This document shows positions 34,764-44,920 of a stretch of 64,000 nt of DNA, in pieces; the first letter of the stretch is position 1; each line of letters starts with the position of its first letter. The translations under genes were made by a program, and so were the position numbers. The notes below the pieces were generated by a model that was given only the letters and a program-made list of their open reading frames with translations, searched no databases and was not told where the DNA came from. The DNA is from Trichostrongylus colubriformis (taxonomy: Eukaryota; Nematoda; Chromadorea; Rhabditida; Trichostrongylidae), in the NCBI GenBank assembly GCA_963978905.1, contig OZ022261.1:28331686-28395685 (forward strand), in the 5' to 3' direction.

Positions 34764-35060
34764 AGGGCGGAGGTGGTGTGGTGACAAATGGCGCGGCTCC
34801 CATTCCCATGGTGCGGGGATCAAATCCCGCATTGCAGCCCGCTCGGGCCAACCAAGTCTTCCATCCTTCCGGGTTCCGTGAATTGGCATCAGACTCGTCT
34901 GGGAGAGTAAAAACACTGAATTGTACATCGGCTGGCCACCGCAAGTCATTGTATAAGCTACATCAAATCCACCAGCCACCACGGTTCTGAACGGAAGTAG
35001 GATGTGCGGCGCATCCTCAGAAGGGATTGATTGATGCCGAAAAGTTTTATACTTTATCCT
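34764..35060 (+). mobile_element. tRNA-derived SINE, family S2, complete plus-strand copy
   Basis: The head GGCGGAGGTGGTGTGGTGAC (A-box region) and GCGGGGATCAAATCCCGC (B-box region) are followed by the body: GTCTTCCATCCTTCCGGGTT, ACTCGTCTGGGAGAGTAAAA, TGTACATCGGCTGGCCACCG, and ending GATTGATGCCGAAAAGTTTT. It is the only S2 copy wholly in the plus orientation and a good reference for the family (about 295 bp). Confidence 0.75.
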
Positions 35061-36350
35061 TTTTTATTTATAGAATTGAGAGCGACTGACTGCCAACTGT
35101 TTCCGAATTCTAAAAAACCAGACAACTTTTCATGTCTGTACTTTGCTAGCCGAGCGTCCCCTCCACCTCCTCTCTAATAGGGCACTTGGCTCGATTGTTA
35201 GCTCAGTTGTTAGCAGATGACCCCGGCCCTGATCTCGTTCCTCTATTGCACCATATTTACCCACGCAGCGCTAGTACGCAAACAGATCTTTTTCCTACGT
35301 TTCGAATCTTGTCCAGGTTTTTTTTGTTGAACACACGAAAATGACTAACAATGAAGTGCAGCCACTCTCTATTTAAGTACTCTTATCACTGTACGTGATC
35401 AATAACTCGTAAACAGTTGACGGTACAAAAAGTGCTTTACGATCTCCAAGCCCTCAACGAGTTTTTCTTGCTTTTTTCATTGCTTATTAGTGGCAACTCT
35501 ACAACATAATTTCAACATAACAATACTATAATACTTCCTGCTGTACCTGCCATTTTCATGTCTAAAATTCATATATGTAGAGATGCAAGCATAGAAAACT
35601 GTAATGAAGAAATAATTTTGTGCCTCACGTTGACGACCCACACGCATTTGAAAAGTTTAATTGCGACTTTTTAAAAAAGAACTTGAAATAATAGCATTAA
35701 TAATAATGATGATAATATTGATCATCAGAATTAGAATAATATTCTATGGACTCGGTCCCACCCGAAACGATTACCGTAGAGTGCTTGTCCCAATGAATAT
35801 GTCTTCTATTCGCTGCATCATTAATCAACCTAATTGATAGATGGAAATGTAGTAAATTAATATCATGAATTGAGTTTATAGTAATGATAAATATTAGTAA
35901 TCCGTCAGTTTAGTAGTGATAGTAACGTTCAACAGCCCCGAAGTTATTCCAAAATTCCAAAAATGTCTGCAAAAGTTTCAAAAAAAAATTTTCGACTTAT
36001 TTTTCAATATTTTACTGCTTGGCCTCTCTGTCAAGCATGCTCTCCCACCGCGTCTTTTCTCAGAAGGAACACCCACCTAAGCACCGCTTGGATTAGAAAT
36101 TTAGACGAATTCTGAAAGCAGTGTTCGTGTAGTAGTAGAGTGGTTAAGTAGTGGTAATAGTAAATTTTAGTTCTATATTTGTTCCCATCCATCAGACAAT
36201 GGTACCAACTATGGGTTCAAATTTGAAAAAGAATTCCGTTTGTCCTCAAGAGTCTACCCACACTCCTTCCTGAATTGATGGACTGTTGCATAATTGATGG
36301 GTTAAAGCACTGAACATCTCTTCTACTGAAATTTCTATCGATTTTCTGGC
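35061..36350. other. AT-rich, no gene; trace of repeat X
   Basis: 35410-35470 contains TTTACGATCTCCAAGCC, a remnant of the left block of repeat X. An A-box-like TAGCTCAGTTGTTAGCA at about 35201 has no B-box partner. The rest is AT-rich. Confidence 0.35.
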
Positions 36351-36516
36351 CGCATTCATACTTTGCGGTGCCAGCGGTAGGGCGTGGCTGTGCGTCTCTG
36401 CCTCCTCCTGTGCCACCCTTTCTCGTTGCCTGTGTCTCCTCTGCACCTCCTCCGTACCGCTCTGCCTTGCTTCCTGTGAACGCAGCCACGCCCTACCTGC
36501 GTAAAGTATGAACGCG
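36351..36516. repeat. Fold-back element H with pyrimidine-rich core
   Basis: Arms CGCATTCATACTTTGCGG...GGTAGGGCGTGGCTG and the inverted CAGCCACGCCCTACC...GCGTAAAGTATGAACGCG flank a pyrimidine-rich core. Open frames on the minus strand through it are by-products of the composition. GGGCGTGGC is also present in the arm of family G, suggesting relatedness. Confidence 0.75.
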
Positions 36517-36600
36517 TGTTGAACTGTCTTAACACGTGACACGTGTGAGTGCTAATAAGCTATGATAAATATACCATTCAGAAGCTCAGATAATGTGAAA

Positions 36601-36752
36601 GGTCTTGTAGTATAACGGATTAACACATATATCCGGAAAGCATGAAGTGCACGTTCGAGTCCCGTCCAAGGGCAAAGATTTGTCCTTGACACTGCACTTT
36701 TGTAACAACTCACGTATTGCGGGCTGTGGAAAAATTCAGCAGTTACCAAGAA
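36601..36752 (+). mobile_element. tRNA-derived SINE, family S1, near-complete copy
   Basis: The head GGTCTTGTAGTATAACGG, anticodon-loop sequence CCGGAAA and B box CGTTCGAGTCCCG are followed by the body, ending AAAATTCAGCAG. The acceptor arms (GGTCTTG against CAAGGGC) still pair partly. The best single copy for the family. Confidence 0.7.
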
Positions 36753-38198
36753 AAACCAAAAATTTGTCTCAATTTAGTCCAGTTCGAAGGCCTCACGCAG
36801 TTTTGGCCTGATTAAGTTTACGAGCGCGTTTATTAGCGGTTTTGATACTCGCTAAAAATGGGGAAAGCGATTCCGTGAAGCTTTTTAAGTTGAGTGTCGC
36901 AATCAGCCAACTGATTGTTACCTCCGTGTCACTGGGTCTGGCAACAGTCGGCGGTAACGTCATCGGTTTAACAAAGTTAGTGAGGGCGGAGACACAGCGG
37001 GTCCCCATCGAAATACGTTTAACGTCAACGTGTCTCATCTCAACGATATTCGATATACATCCAGTCAATACCAAGAAATCCCTTACTCGTCGTAATATTC
37101 ACTTGAAATCTCACTGAAACATTATGAATACAAAGAGTCGAGATTGAAAGGTACTTTTTACTATTTTACTATTTATTATATGGTTTACATGAATATTCCA
37201 TGAGTCACTTTTTCTCTAATGCCGTTGTAGCTTTTTATTGAATAATCTTTGTTGTAACTTCTTATTAGAAACTTTTGTCTAAAAAAACCATCTGCATTTC
37301 CACTTATCATTGATGAGCTTAAATTTTGCAAAAAATTGTACCTGATCACAGATGAGTTGCAGTCCATCATTTTGATGGTGATGTGAACATAATAGAGTGA
37401 CAAAGCACTGGTCTTTTTCATCTTCCTGTCGTCGTGTTTCATAAGGTGGATACGCGACGCAACCGTTCGCGTCTCTCTATGACTTTTCAGTGACTAGAAA
37501 ACCTAAATGATCGCATCGCACAAAATGGCTAATATGATGGAAGGCCATCAAGTTTATTATCTTGGATCATTAGAATAACATCCGATAACTTTCTGATTAT
37601 TAGAATTCCGATAATAAGCATCTAAAGTGATCAACGTGTTTTTTTTCCAGCCGCTATGTACATACTGTGTTTCCATCCGTAAGTCGTCCATAGTATCTAG
37701 GAGTACGTGCCGCGACTGCTCGCTCCTCTTCACGGGTTTTCAGCAGCTGTGTGATCTAAATGATTCAATTGAACAAAGTCTGAGTGGGGAATTTTCGTAG
37801 AATTTCGTGTTACCGAATTGAAGGCCTTCGCCTCCAGCCTCTGCTTTTCTTAGGCAGTCAAACTAGCCTTTTCAAAAATATCTTATGGTTTTTAGGGAGA
37901 GAGTATGTTTCTGACATCTAATGTAGAAACTTTACATCGGTTCACAGTGATCTTTTCCAATGTGCCATTGTCTGATGATTACTGTTCAATTCATTCATAG
38001 AAAGTCAAAAACAGAGCCATGCCTGCATCAAAAAATGCTCGGTAGGGAGGACGTATCTTGGTTGGTTAGGTACAGAAAATAGGTTATACTCGAGCAGTTG
38101 ACCTTTATTCGAGATGAGGATCGTCGTAGTGTGCGGTGTAATTTGAAACTTCTTAGCTTGCCGCTTATTTTTAAAGAGGTAGGTAAAAGAAGACTTAC
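36753..38198. other. No convincing gene
   Basis: 36842-37117 (plus, 91 codons) and 36793-37074 (minus, 93 codons) are both open over the same GC-richer stretch; neither shows a domain. If the minus-strand gene at 53.5 kb extends this far, this is intron. Confidence 0.3.
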
Positions 38199-38303
38199 GT
38201 GACTTTTGTGGAGGGTCGTATTGCAGTTGACAAGAGGAGGTCAAGGTCGTATGGCAACAAGTATTTTCTTGAAAAGCTAATTGATTCAATAAAAATTCAG
38301 ATT
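38199..38303 (-). CDS. Probable internal exon, minus strand
   Basis: Minus-strand acceptor ATGTTTTCAG and consensus donor GTAAGT bound 105 nt that enter and leave in phase 1. The frame reads SEFLLNQLAFQENTCCHTTL, then LTSSCQLQYDPPQKS. Both splice sites are among the strongest in the window and the frame has no stop. Three Cys lie close together; no domain is recognised. The first coding exon of the minus-strand gene at 53536 also ends in phase 1, so this could be a downstream exon of that gene about 15 kb away. That link is only inferred. Confidence 0.4.
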
Positions 38304-38809
38304 CTGAAAACATGGCTGGACGGCTATACTGTAGGTGTGATGCTAGAAATCCATATCTTTTTACAAGCACACTAGCAGAATCCGGTGAATCAACTTATGA
38401 TATGAAGCTAACGTTAAAGGAAATATCACGAAAATCGTCGTTTGTCATCGCACTCACTAAAGGTCTGACGATGTTAAAGAACCCAAAAACTATGTAAAAT
38501 TAGAGTAAAACTCTTTCAAAGCTTTTAAAAGTCAAGCCTTACCGACCGATGAGGTCACAGTACCGAAATAGGTATTTGCAAAGGTTTCTGCATATTGTTA
38601 TATCCCAAAATCCAGCGAAGCTGCTTCCTCCCACGATAATCTTACCTTTACCGACAGAAGATCGTGGATCCCATCTTAACACGATCGATGATAGACCTTT
38701 CTTGCCAAGTAGTTGCCACCGCTCCCCCGCTGGTGAAATTGTTGGCGGGTGACGGCCATCTTGAAACAGTGGGCACCATCTTATATACTAGTATTGTACG
38801 CGCTTAGGC
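38304..38809. other. No convincing gene
   Basis: Short open frames only. A GC-rich stretch at 38690-38760 has no feature recognised. Confidence 0.3.
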
Positions 38810-39005
38810 CGCCTGAACTTCGCGATTTTGCGTTTTCGCGAATTCGTGATTCTGCGATTTTGCGGTGTGGCACTTTCGCACGCGATACTACGACCTTGAG
38901 GTTCTGCTATGCCGTAGCTTCGCGTGCGACACCTCAAAATCGCAAAATTGCGGAGTCGCAGGATCACAGAATCGCAAGATCGTGAAATCGCAAAATCGCG
39001 AATCC
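38810..39005. repeat. GCGATTTT-rich palindromic repeat, copy 1
   Basis: The left side has GCGATTTTGCG, TTCGCGAATTCGTGATTCTG; the right side has the inverted CAAAATCGCAAAATTGCGG, ATCGTGAAATCGCAAAATCG. The centre GCACTTTCGCACGCGATACT is shared with 47030-47155. Resembles 6614-6797 in design. Confidence 0.65.
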
Positions 39006-39556
39006 TGACGGCGGTCCTATTACTCATCCTGGCACTCCAGTAAAAGTGCAACCTTTTTAGTTGTGGGAAGGTCTATCTGCTCACGGATAGAACAAGGATA
39101 ACCAAATTATCGTGAACTGTGGCTTTAAGCGTCGTACGTGATCCCTGGCTCTGCAATCTTTGCTATTCTCAGCAATTGTGGCTTATAGCATTAAAAAATT
39201 GCCATGGCTTGGAAGAGGAGCAGAAATTCCTGTGAGTCACATGGAAAGCGGTTTTCAGAAGTTGAATCGTAACTGTTATTCGAAGGCGCATGACGAGGGA
39301 CTGTCCGCGATTATTTGGCCCCTCTCACATAGCAATGGAGAACTTCTAATAGTTCATGTTATTCTAGGAAACCTTGGTTTAGGCCATACTTTTTACTTTC
39401 CTGGCAGCATAAACAAATTCTGATCCCAACTACTGACTATGCCTCTTGTTGCAAAAGTTGTGAGAAAAGCTTTTTAAAATGAAATACAGCGACGAAATTG
39501 GTTGCATTAGAAAGTGGGTTAGGGCCATTATTTCAGGCATACATGCAGTACATATT
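39006..39556. other. No convincing gene
   Basis: An open frame at 39160-39423 (plus, 87 codons) contains GRGAEIPVSHMESGFQKL. It may be coding, but clear splice sites are absent. Confidence 0.25.
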
Positions 39557-39682
39557 ACAGTCCATTTCAATTACGGCTGGCAGGGCGAGGCCTACGGACT
39601 TGTATCGATCTCTCTCACCCCGCCACACACTTTCACCCAACTCTGTGGGCCACGCCCCGTCAGCCTACGGGAACTGGACTGT
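39557..39682. repeat. Fold-back MITE, family G, copy 2
   Basis: ACAGTCCATTTC...GGCTGGCAGGGCGAGGCCTA at the left and GGGCCACGCCCCGTCAGCC...GGACTGT at the right, with the CCGCCACACACTTTCAC core also found at 11048-11214. The core is shorter than in copy 1. Confidence 0.75.
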
Positions 39683-40055
39683 AGTTCCAATTACACTCGG
39701 CACTTTGTTGTGGTACTCGCGTTAGAATAGAAAGGGCAGACCTGATTTGAAATTGAAATAAAAAGGTAAACGAAAAATTATAAAGAGAAACACGATTGTG
39801 CAGATCATTTCCAACGCGTTTTATAATAAATTATATGTTTCAGATTTTAACCTGGAAGTAGCTGTAACTCAAATATAGCTGATCTATACGCTTTCTTAAG
39901 ATATGTTTTCCGTTGTTAACCTTTGCTACGATCTTGTTTAGACTACATTCTGTTCAGTTATGAGCCCACCTTGAATTTATCTAAACTAATAAATAAACAA
40001 ACGTACGAATAGATAACTGATTAGTAGCTGTTAGGGGTGGATAAATAAGTAGATA

Positions 40056-40561
40056 CAGTAGCGCTCAAAAGTCTTCTGCCAAAACTTTTTTGTCATAACT
40101 TTTTTTCTACTTGACCAAATTTGACAAAATTTTATTATGTGGTGCCTGAACCTATTGCCAACATTTCCTCCTTCTTGAGTGCCGCTTAACACTTTTCATG
40201 GTTTTTAAGGAGAATTTACTACAAGACCACCCAAAAAAAGAAAAAGACTCGGTCAAGAAAAACGGCTACCTGTACAAGAACAAAACGAGCAAGCCTCATA
40301 GAACATCAATATTTTGTAGCAGGACCACGACTTTTGATGACAGCGGCACAGCGGGACGGCATAGCGATGGCACTCCAGAACCAAAAAATTTCATATAACC
40401 ACGTAACCTACACCGTTGAGCGCCAAAATAGCATATTAAGTATGTAGTGTCTGCAAGTACAACATACTGAACTATCTCTCAGATCGGTCCAGTCGCAAAA
40501 AAGTTACAAGTGAAAAACCTGAGTGAAAAACCATTTGGCTAATGACTTTTGAGCGCTGCTG
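40056..40561 (-). repeat. TA-flanked MITE, family M, copy 1 (506 bp)
   Basis: Starts TA|CAGTAGCGCTCAAAAGTCTT and ends with the inverted form GACTTTTGAGCGCTGCTG|TA. The interior matches 44410-44918 in reverse and 57304-57808 in the same sense (for example CCACGACTTTTGATGACAGC and CGGGACGGCATAG). TA target and CAGT ends are typical of the Tc1/mariner superfamily. Non-autonomous: the short open frame 40198-40398 has no transposase signature. Confidence 0.8.
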
Positions 40562-40784
40562 TATGCATTTACGAGCCCCCCCTCCTACCTCCCCCCCCCC
40601 CACAACAGACCAGGAGATTCTCTTTCGAAGATTCCAAGATTCCTCGATCCACCCCACAGCTCTACCATGAAGTACTCACGTGTACTAAAGTGCCCCATCC
40701 ACCTTATAGCCCTGATCTTGCTCCATCGGAAAGTGTAAAACCCAAGTGTAAAACCAATCAGCCGAAGTCTCTTGAGCGCTACTG
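40562..40784 (+). pseudogene. Mariner-type fragment ending in a family M terminus
   Basis: A C-rich stretch leads into a frame reading VPHPPYSPDLAPSES, the mariner-type signature that precedes the third catalytic Asp. Less than 20 bp further on, the sequence becomes the family M 3' end, with AAACCCAAGTGTAAAACC and TTGAGCGCTACTG|TA. This places a mariner-like C-terminal region beside the family M terminal repeat. It abuts copy 1 and is inactive. Confidence 0.55.
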
Positions 40785-41011
40785 TATATCAGTAAATATA
40801 GACGATAAGTAAGTATGAGTAAACAATTGAAGTAATGAATGGACTGGTAGACAAACAATTTAAAAAGGAATATATGTATTTAGGTGGATAAAATAATTGC
40901 ATAGATAGATGGACAAATATACAGATAAATAAGTGAACGATTGTGTAACAGAACAAATGGATATAATGAAAAATGAATATTTTGGAAGAATAGTTCTTCG
41001 TTCGTTAGTAT

Positions 41012-41447
41012 TTAAAGGATCGTCCACGGAAAATGAGTTTTTGTGTTACCCATATGTTTACATTGTATTTGCCTAATGTGGGCCTCGTGCAAAGTTTCAC
41101 GCGAAGAAATTTGAATCCGGCTAAGATACATACATCACCACAAAGTACGTCCGAGTGGGCGGGGTCTTCGAGTAAAGGCCTCGTCCCGTCGTCCGCCGTT
41201 ATTGGGAACGGAGAGTGGGACTGTTTACATAACTTCCTGTTCCTACAATGCGCCTCCGACAACGGCGGACGACGGAACGAGGCTTTTACTCGGAGGCCCC
41301 GCCCACCCGGACGTACTTTATGATGCTGTATCTCAGCCACATTCATATTTACTCGCGTGAAATTTTGCATGAGGCTCACATTAGGCAAATACAGCATAAA
41401 CATATGGGTAACACAAAAACTCATTTTTCCGTACACGATTCCTTTAA
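41012..41447. repeat. Large TTAA-flanked fold-back MITE, family F
   Basis: TTAA at 41012-41015 and 41444-41447. Two arms of nearly 200 bp are inverted copies of each other: the left begins AGGATCGTCCACGG, the right (inverted) AGGAATCGTGTACGG. Both contain GAGTTTTTGTGTTACCCAT, TTTCACGCGA and AAGTACGTCCG(A/G)GTGGGCGG. A unique 60-bp centre remains. Open frames on opposite strands give nearly the same peptide start (MSFCVTHMF), as a palindrome must. Non-coding. Confidence 0.85.
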
Positions 41448-43160
41448 GAAAAGTGTCTATTCGTCCGTCCACGCCTAGAATAAGGCAATGAGCACCATTA
41501 TCGCTTCCAAAAGGTAGCATAACTCGCTCCATCGTGTCACGTGCCGGACGTCGCAGCGCGAATTTTCTGTCCTAATGGCACACACCCGCCCCGCAATACG
41601 AAGGAATAGTGGTCTCAAGTTAGGACGCGACGTGCCAAGGATTTGCCTCAGTCCTTGGCGGCACATTTGGGAACCTATGAATGTGCCACGTCCTTTTCAT
41701 CACAAATCCAACACGCGCGACTGGAGGCGAATTTTCGCCACACCTCGCCTTGGCCCAACTTATAAAATATTTGCCATCGACCAGCCACTATACATGCAGC
41801 TGTGGGTGGAGTGCATCTGATTGTGTAGCCGCGCGCTAAGCCATCACCTACGGGCCTTTACCACAGATTTAATTCAAAAATTATATCTACAAATTATCGT
41901 CTTCTTCCTCATCTGACGCCTGAACCATGTGAAACTGTATTACCACCCCTACTGCTGATCACTTTTGTGTAACCACCTCACAGTACCGAAATGTTATTCT
42001 TATAAATCATCGATATCTGGCATACCCTAGCATTCGAGCCAGATTTATCCTTTTCTATGAATGCACAGTAAGTAAATAAGGAAGTGGTGCCGTTGCAAAT
42101 TCGATAGCTTGTTCACGAAAAGGATTTCCGATTTCCGTGTCATGACAAAACGGCAGGGCGGCGTAATTGCTCTTGGAATAAGGCAGCCCAGCGCTTGTTT
42201 TGCCATTCTTTCCTCCTCCAAGGATACAGCTTTATTCTGGAAATTTTAGAAATTTCCCTTTCTTCATTGGAATCAATAGGTGTTCAAAGGTGTACATTGT
42301 GCTTTGGAATTAGACTCCGCCCAGTTCAGTCAAGCACCCTATAGCGGACGAAATGGGCAGCAAAATTGTTCCAGAGGATAGTTGCACTGGTGAAAACAGC
42401 GCTCAGATTCAGAATTAACTACGTGACAGTTAACATTTATTTTCACACTTCAGGATGAAACTCGAATATGAAATCGCGCGCGAACGCGTACATCTTTCTG
42501 CTTTCGCCTAGCCCACTCCAAGTGGATCACTCACCACCCACCCTTTTTGGATTACTGTTAGGCTTGTATTGCACCATTCGCTTTAATCAGTTGAGTAGGT
42601 ATCCATGGCAGAGACTTCTGTATGTCTCCTAATTGCCTTGCGTGGTGTGAGTAAACGCCAATCACTTGGTTCTCCTTCCATTTAAGAAATCGTCCACGGA
42701 ATCTCATATACGAGAATCCAATCAAGATAGAGCTCCCCAAAGTGGCGAATGACGGGTGGGGCGCCCGAGTGGTTTTGACTGGACGCTAGAAAGCTAAGGG
42801 GCGGAGGCGACACTCACATGATCAGAGACGCAGAGCGAGAAGCAAATTAGTATCGGGCGCGAAAATTCTAACTGCACTCTGGCCGCTGTCAGCTGTTCAG
42901 ATGTTGTGGCGGGAATTCAAACGACTCGCTCTTCTTCCAGTTTCCTGATTTCTGCTTTGGAGTAAGAGGAATTCTCGATTCTTTTCGTGCATCTGTTCAT
43001 GTATCTGTCTATGAAAGTGATTTCAAAAGGAATTGCAATCATACAATTTTCGGTAACGATAACCATATCTCGTTCCAGTCTCCTCTTAAAAATCGGAATT
43101 TCATCGGAATACGATTCTATCATGCGAGCAAAAAAATTCAACGTCTGCTTCCAAATAATC
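41448..43160. other. Mostly unassigned
   Basis: 41550-41830 is GC-richer with an open plus frame (41575-41820, 81 codons) but no domain. 42680-42710 (AAATCGTCCACGGAATCTC) is a short family F arm trace. 42470-42900 has mixed GC content with nothing recognised. Confidence 0.3.
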
Positions 43161-43497
43161 AAATCGTTGTCGTTTTTTCATCAACAACTTCGTTTACATG
43201 GGAGAACACCAAAAGACAGCCCATGGACGGAAACATCAAGTGATTCCTCCGCCGCCAATGTCCATCAACACACCAACTGCAAACATGACAAGGACAGCTA
43301 CCATAAGGCTTGATGGGGAAATTCTTCCACACAACCCGCCGTCCTACTTGCTCCATTCCTACGACAACAAAGTTTTCTGCTCATTCTTCAACTCACTACT
43401 ATGTCTAATCTTTTGTATTTTAAAATTACGCGAATCTGCAAAGCTTCGACGACTAGGATATAGAAGAACATGCATTATTTTCAGTAGTTTCTTGTGA
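43161..43497. other. Coding-like stretch, strand undecided
   Basis: The plus strand reads GEHQKTAHGRKHQVIPPPPM and then a stretch ending SYLLHSYDNKVF without a stop up to 43494. A second plus frame and a minus frame (43356-43159, with a TTTGCAG acceptor at about 43281) are open too. One is likely an exon, but the sequence does not decide which. Confidence 0.2.
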
Positions 43498-44409
43498 ACT
43501 TCCTCTTTAAAATGTCAGAAGACTACCTACTACACCCTTCAACCAAGATCGGTTCCTTTCACTGTTTCCTTTTCGGTTTTATCAAACCCGTTTCTCTGTG
43601 TGACATTTCTACGGTAGATCTGAACGAAGAGGGTGGTTTTCGATGGATTTCTTCAACTTCAAATCCTGTTATGATGAAGTTTGTTGTTTTGGCATTACTA
43701 TGTCAGAGAAGTGGCGTTGTTGTTCGACGATCACACACCCACCCGCTCTTATAGCGCCTCAGGGCGGCTATACGTCGTGCTTTGGATAAAGCGCTTTCCA
43801 GAGGGTGAAAGATTGGTCCGATCGTCGTCGCGCGTACGTTAAGAGTTGACTAAGTGGATGCATACTTAAGTCAGGTCATATCGAACACGATCATCATCGA
43901 GCCAAACTGCTTCTTTTCAGCAAGATTTCAATGGAGAACTGATATAGGACTAGTTTTAAGTGACTTGTAGACTCTGTACCATGTATTGTACAGTACCGGT
44001 AATTACAGTAGTATGCAGTTATTACTGGTACTATCCAATATCCATGCAATGTGCAACGTGTGTTAGGTAGGCACGTGCATATGGTCGAGTGGGGATGGGG
44101 TTTCTTCATGACAAGTGGAATGTACACACACGCAACGTACGGCCCCGTCCCCTAGTTAGGCAAGCGTTAAGGGGTCGCGGTGTGACCTTGAAAGGCTCTG
44201 ATCACTTAATCGATCCATGGTGGCCTGTTCTCCAAGACCAACGTCTTCATCCGTGCTTATTCGATTCGATTTATTGATTATCGTTGATCATGTTATCAGT
44301 TTTTCGATCATCGTATATGACTTCGCCCATTGCGCTTCCTTTTGTCCATAGTTCACTCAGCTCTCTGGTACACACACTGAAGCGAAAAAAATTCCCGTTT
44401 ATATATATA
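43498..44409. other. No convincing gene
   Basis: An open plus frame at 43494-43754 includes MMKFVVLALLCQ, which resembles a short signal peptide, but nothing recognisable follows it. The remainder is unassigned. Confidence 0.25.
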
Positions 44410-44918
44410 CAGTAGCGCTCAAAAGTCTTCGGCGAAATGGTCTCTCACCTGGGTTTTTTTCACTTGTAACTTTTTTGTAACTGCACCGATTTAAGAGAAA
44501 TTTTAGTATGTTGTACTCGGAGACACTGCATACTTAATATACCATTTTGGCGCGCAACGGCGTAGGTTACGTGGTTATATGAAATTTTTCAATTTTGGCA
44601 TGCCATCGCTATGCCGTCCCGCAGTGCCGCTGTCATCAAAAGTCGTGGTCTTTCAACAGAATATTAATGTTCTCTGAGGCTTGCTCTTTTTGTTTTTGTA
44701 TAGAAAGCCGGTTTTCTCGAACAAGCCTCTTACTTTTTTTTGGATGGTCTTGTAGTAAATTCTTGTAAAAAATCATGAAAAGTGGAAAGCGGCGCTCAAG
44801 TAGTAGGAAATGTTGACAATAGGTTCATGCACCACATATTAAAATTTTGTCAAATTTGGTCAAGTAGAAAAAAAGTTATGACAAAATAGTTTTGGCCGAA
44901 GACTTTTGAGCGCTACTG
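44410..44918 (+). repeat. TA-flanked MITE, family M, copy 2 (509 bp)
   Basis: TA|CAGTAGCGCTCAAAAGTCTT at the left and GAAGACTTTTGAGCGCTACTG|TA at the right. It is in reverse orientation to copies 1 and 3 and inserted in a (TA)n-rich target. It keeps the most intact ends of the three copies, so it is the best reference. Confidence 0.85.
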
Positions 44919-44920
44919 TA

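Noticed and set aside
36246..36542. 98- and 90-codon minus-strand frames
   Set aside because: Derived from the fold-back element H and its pyrimidine-rich core; low-complexity Glu/Arg/Gln content.
41005..41532. 175-codon minus-strand open frame and its plus-strand counterpart
   Set aside because: Both run through the arms of fold-back element F and give nearly the same peptide from opposite strands, which is expected of a palindrome, not of a gene.
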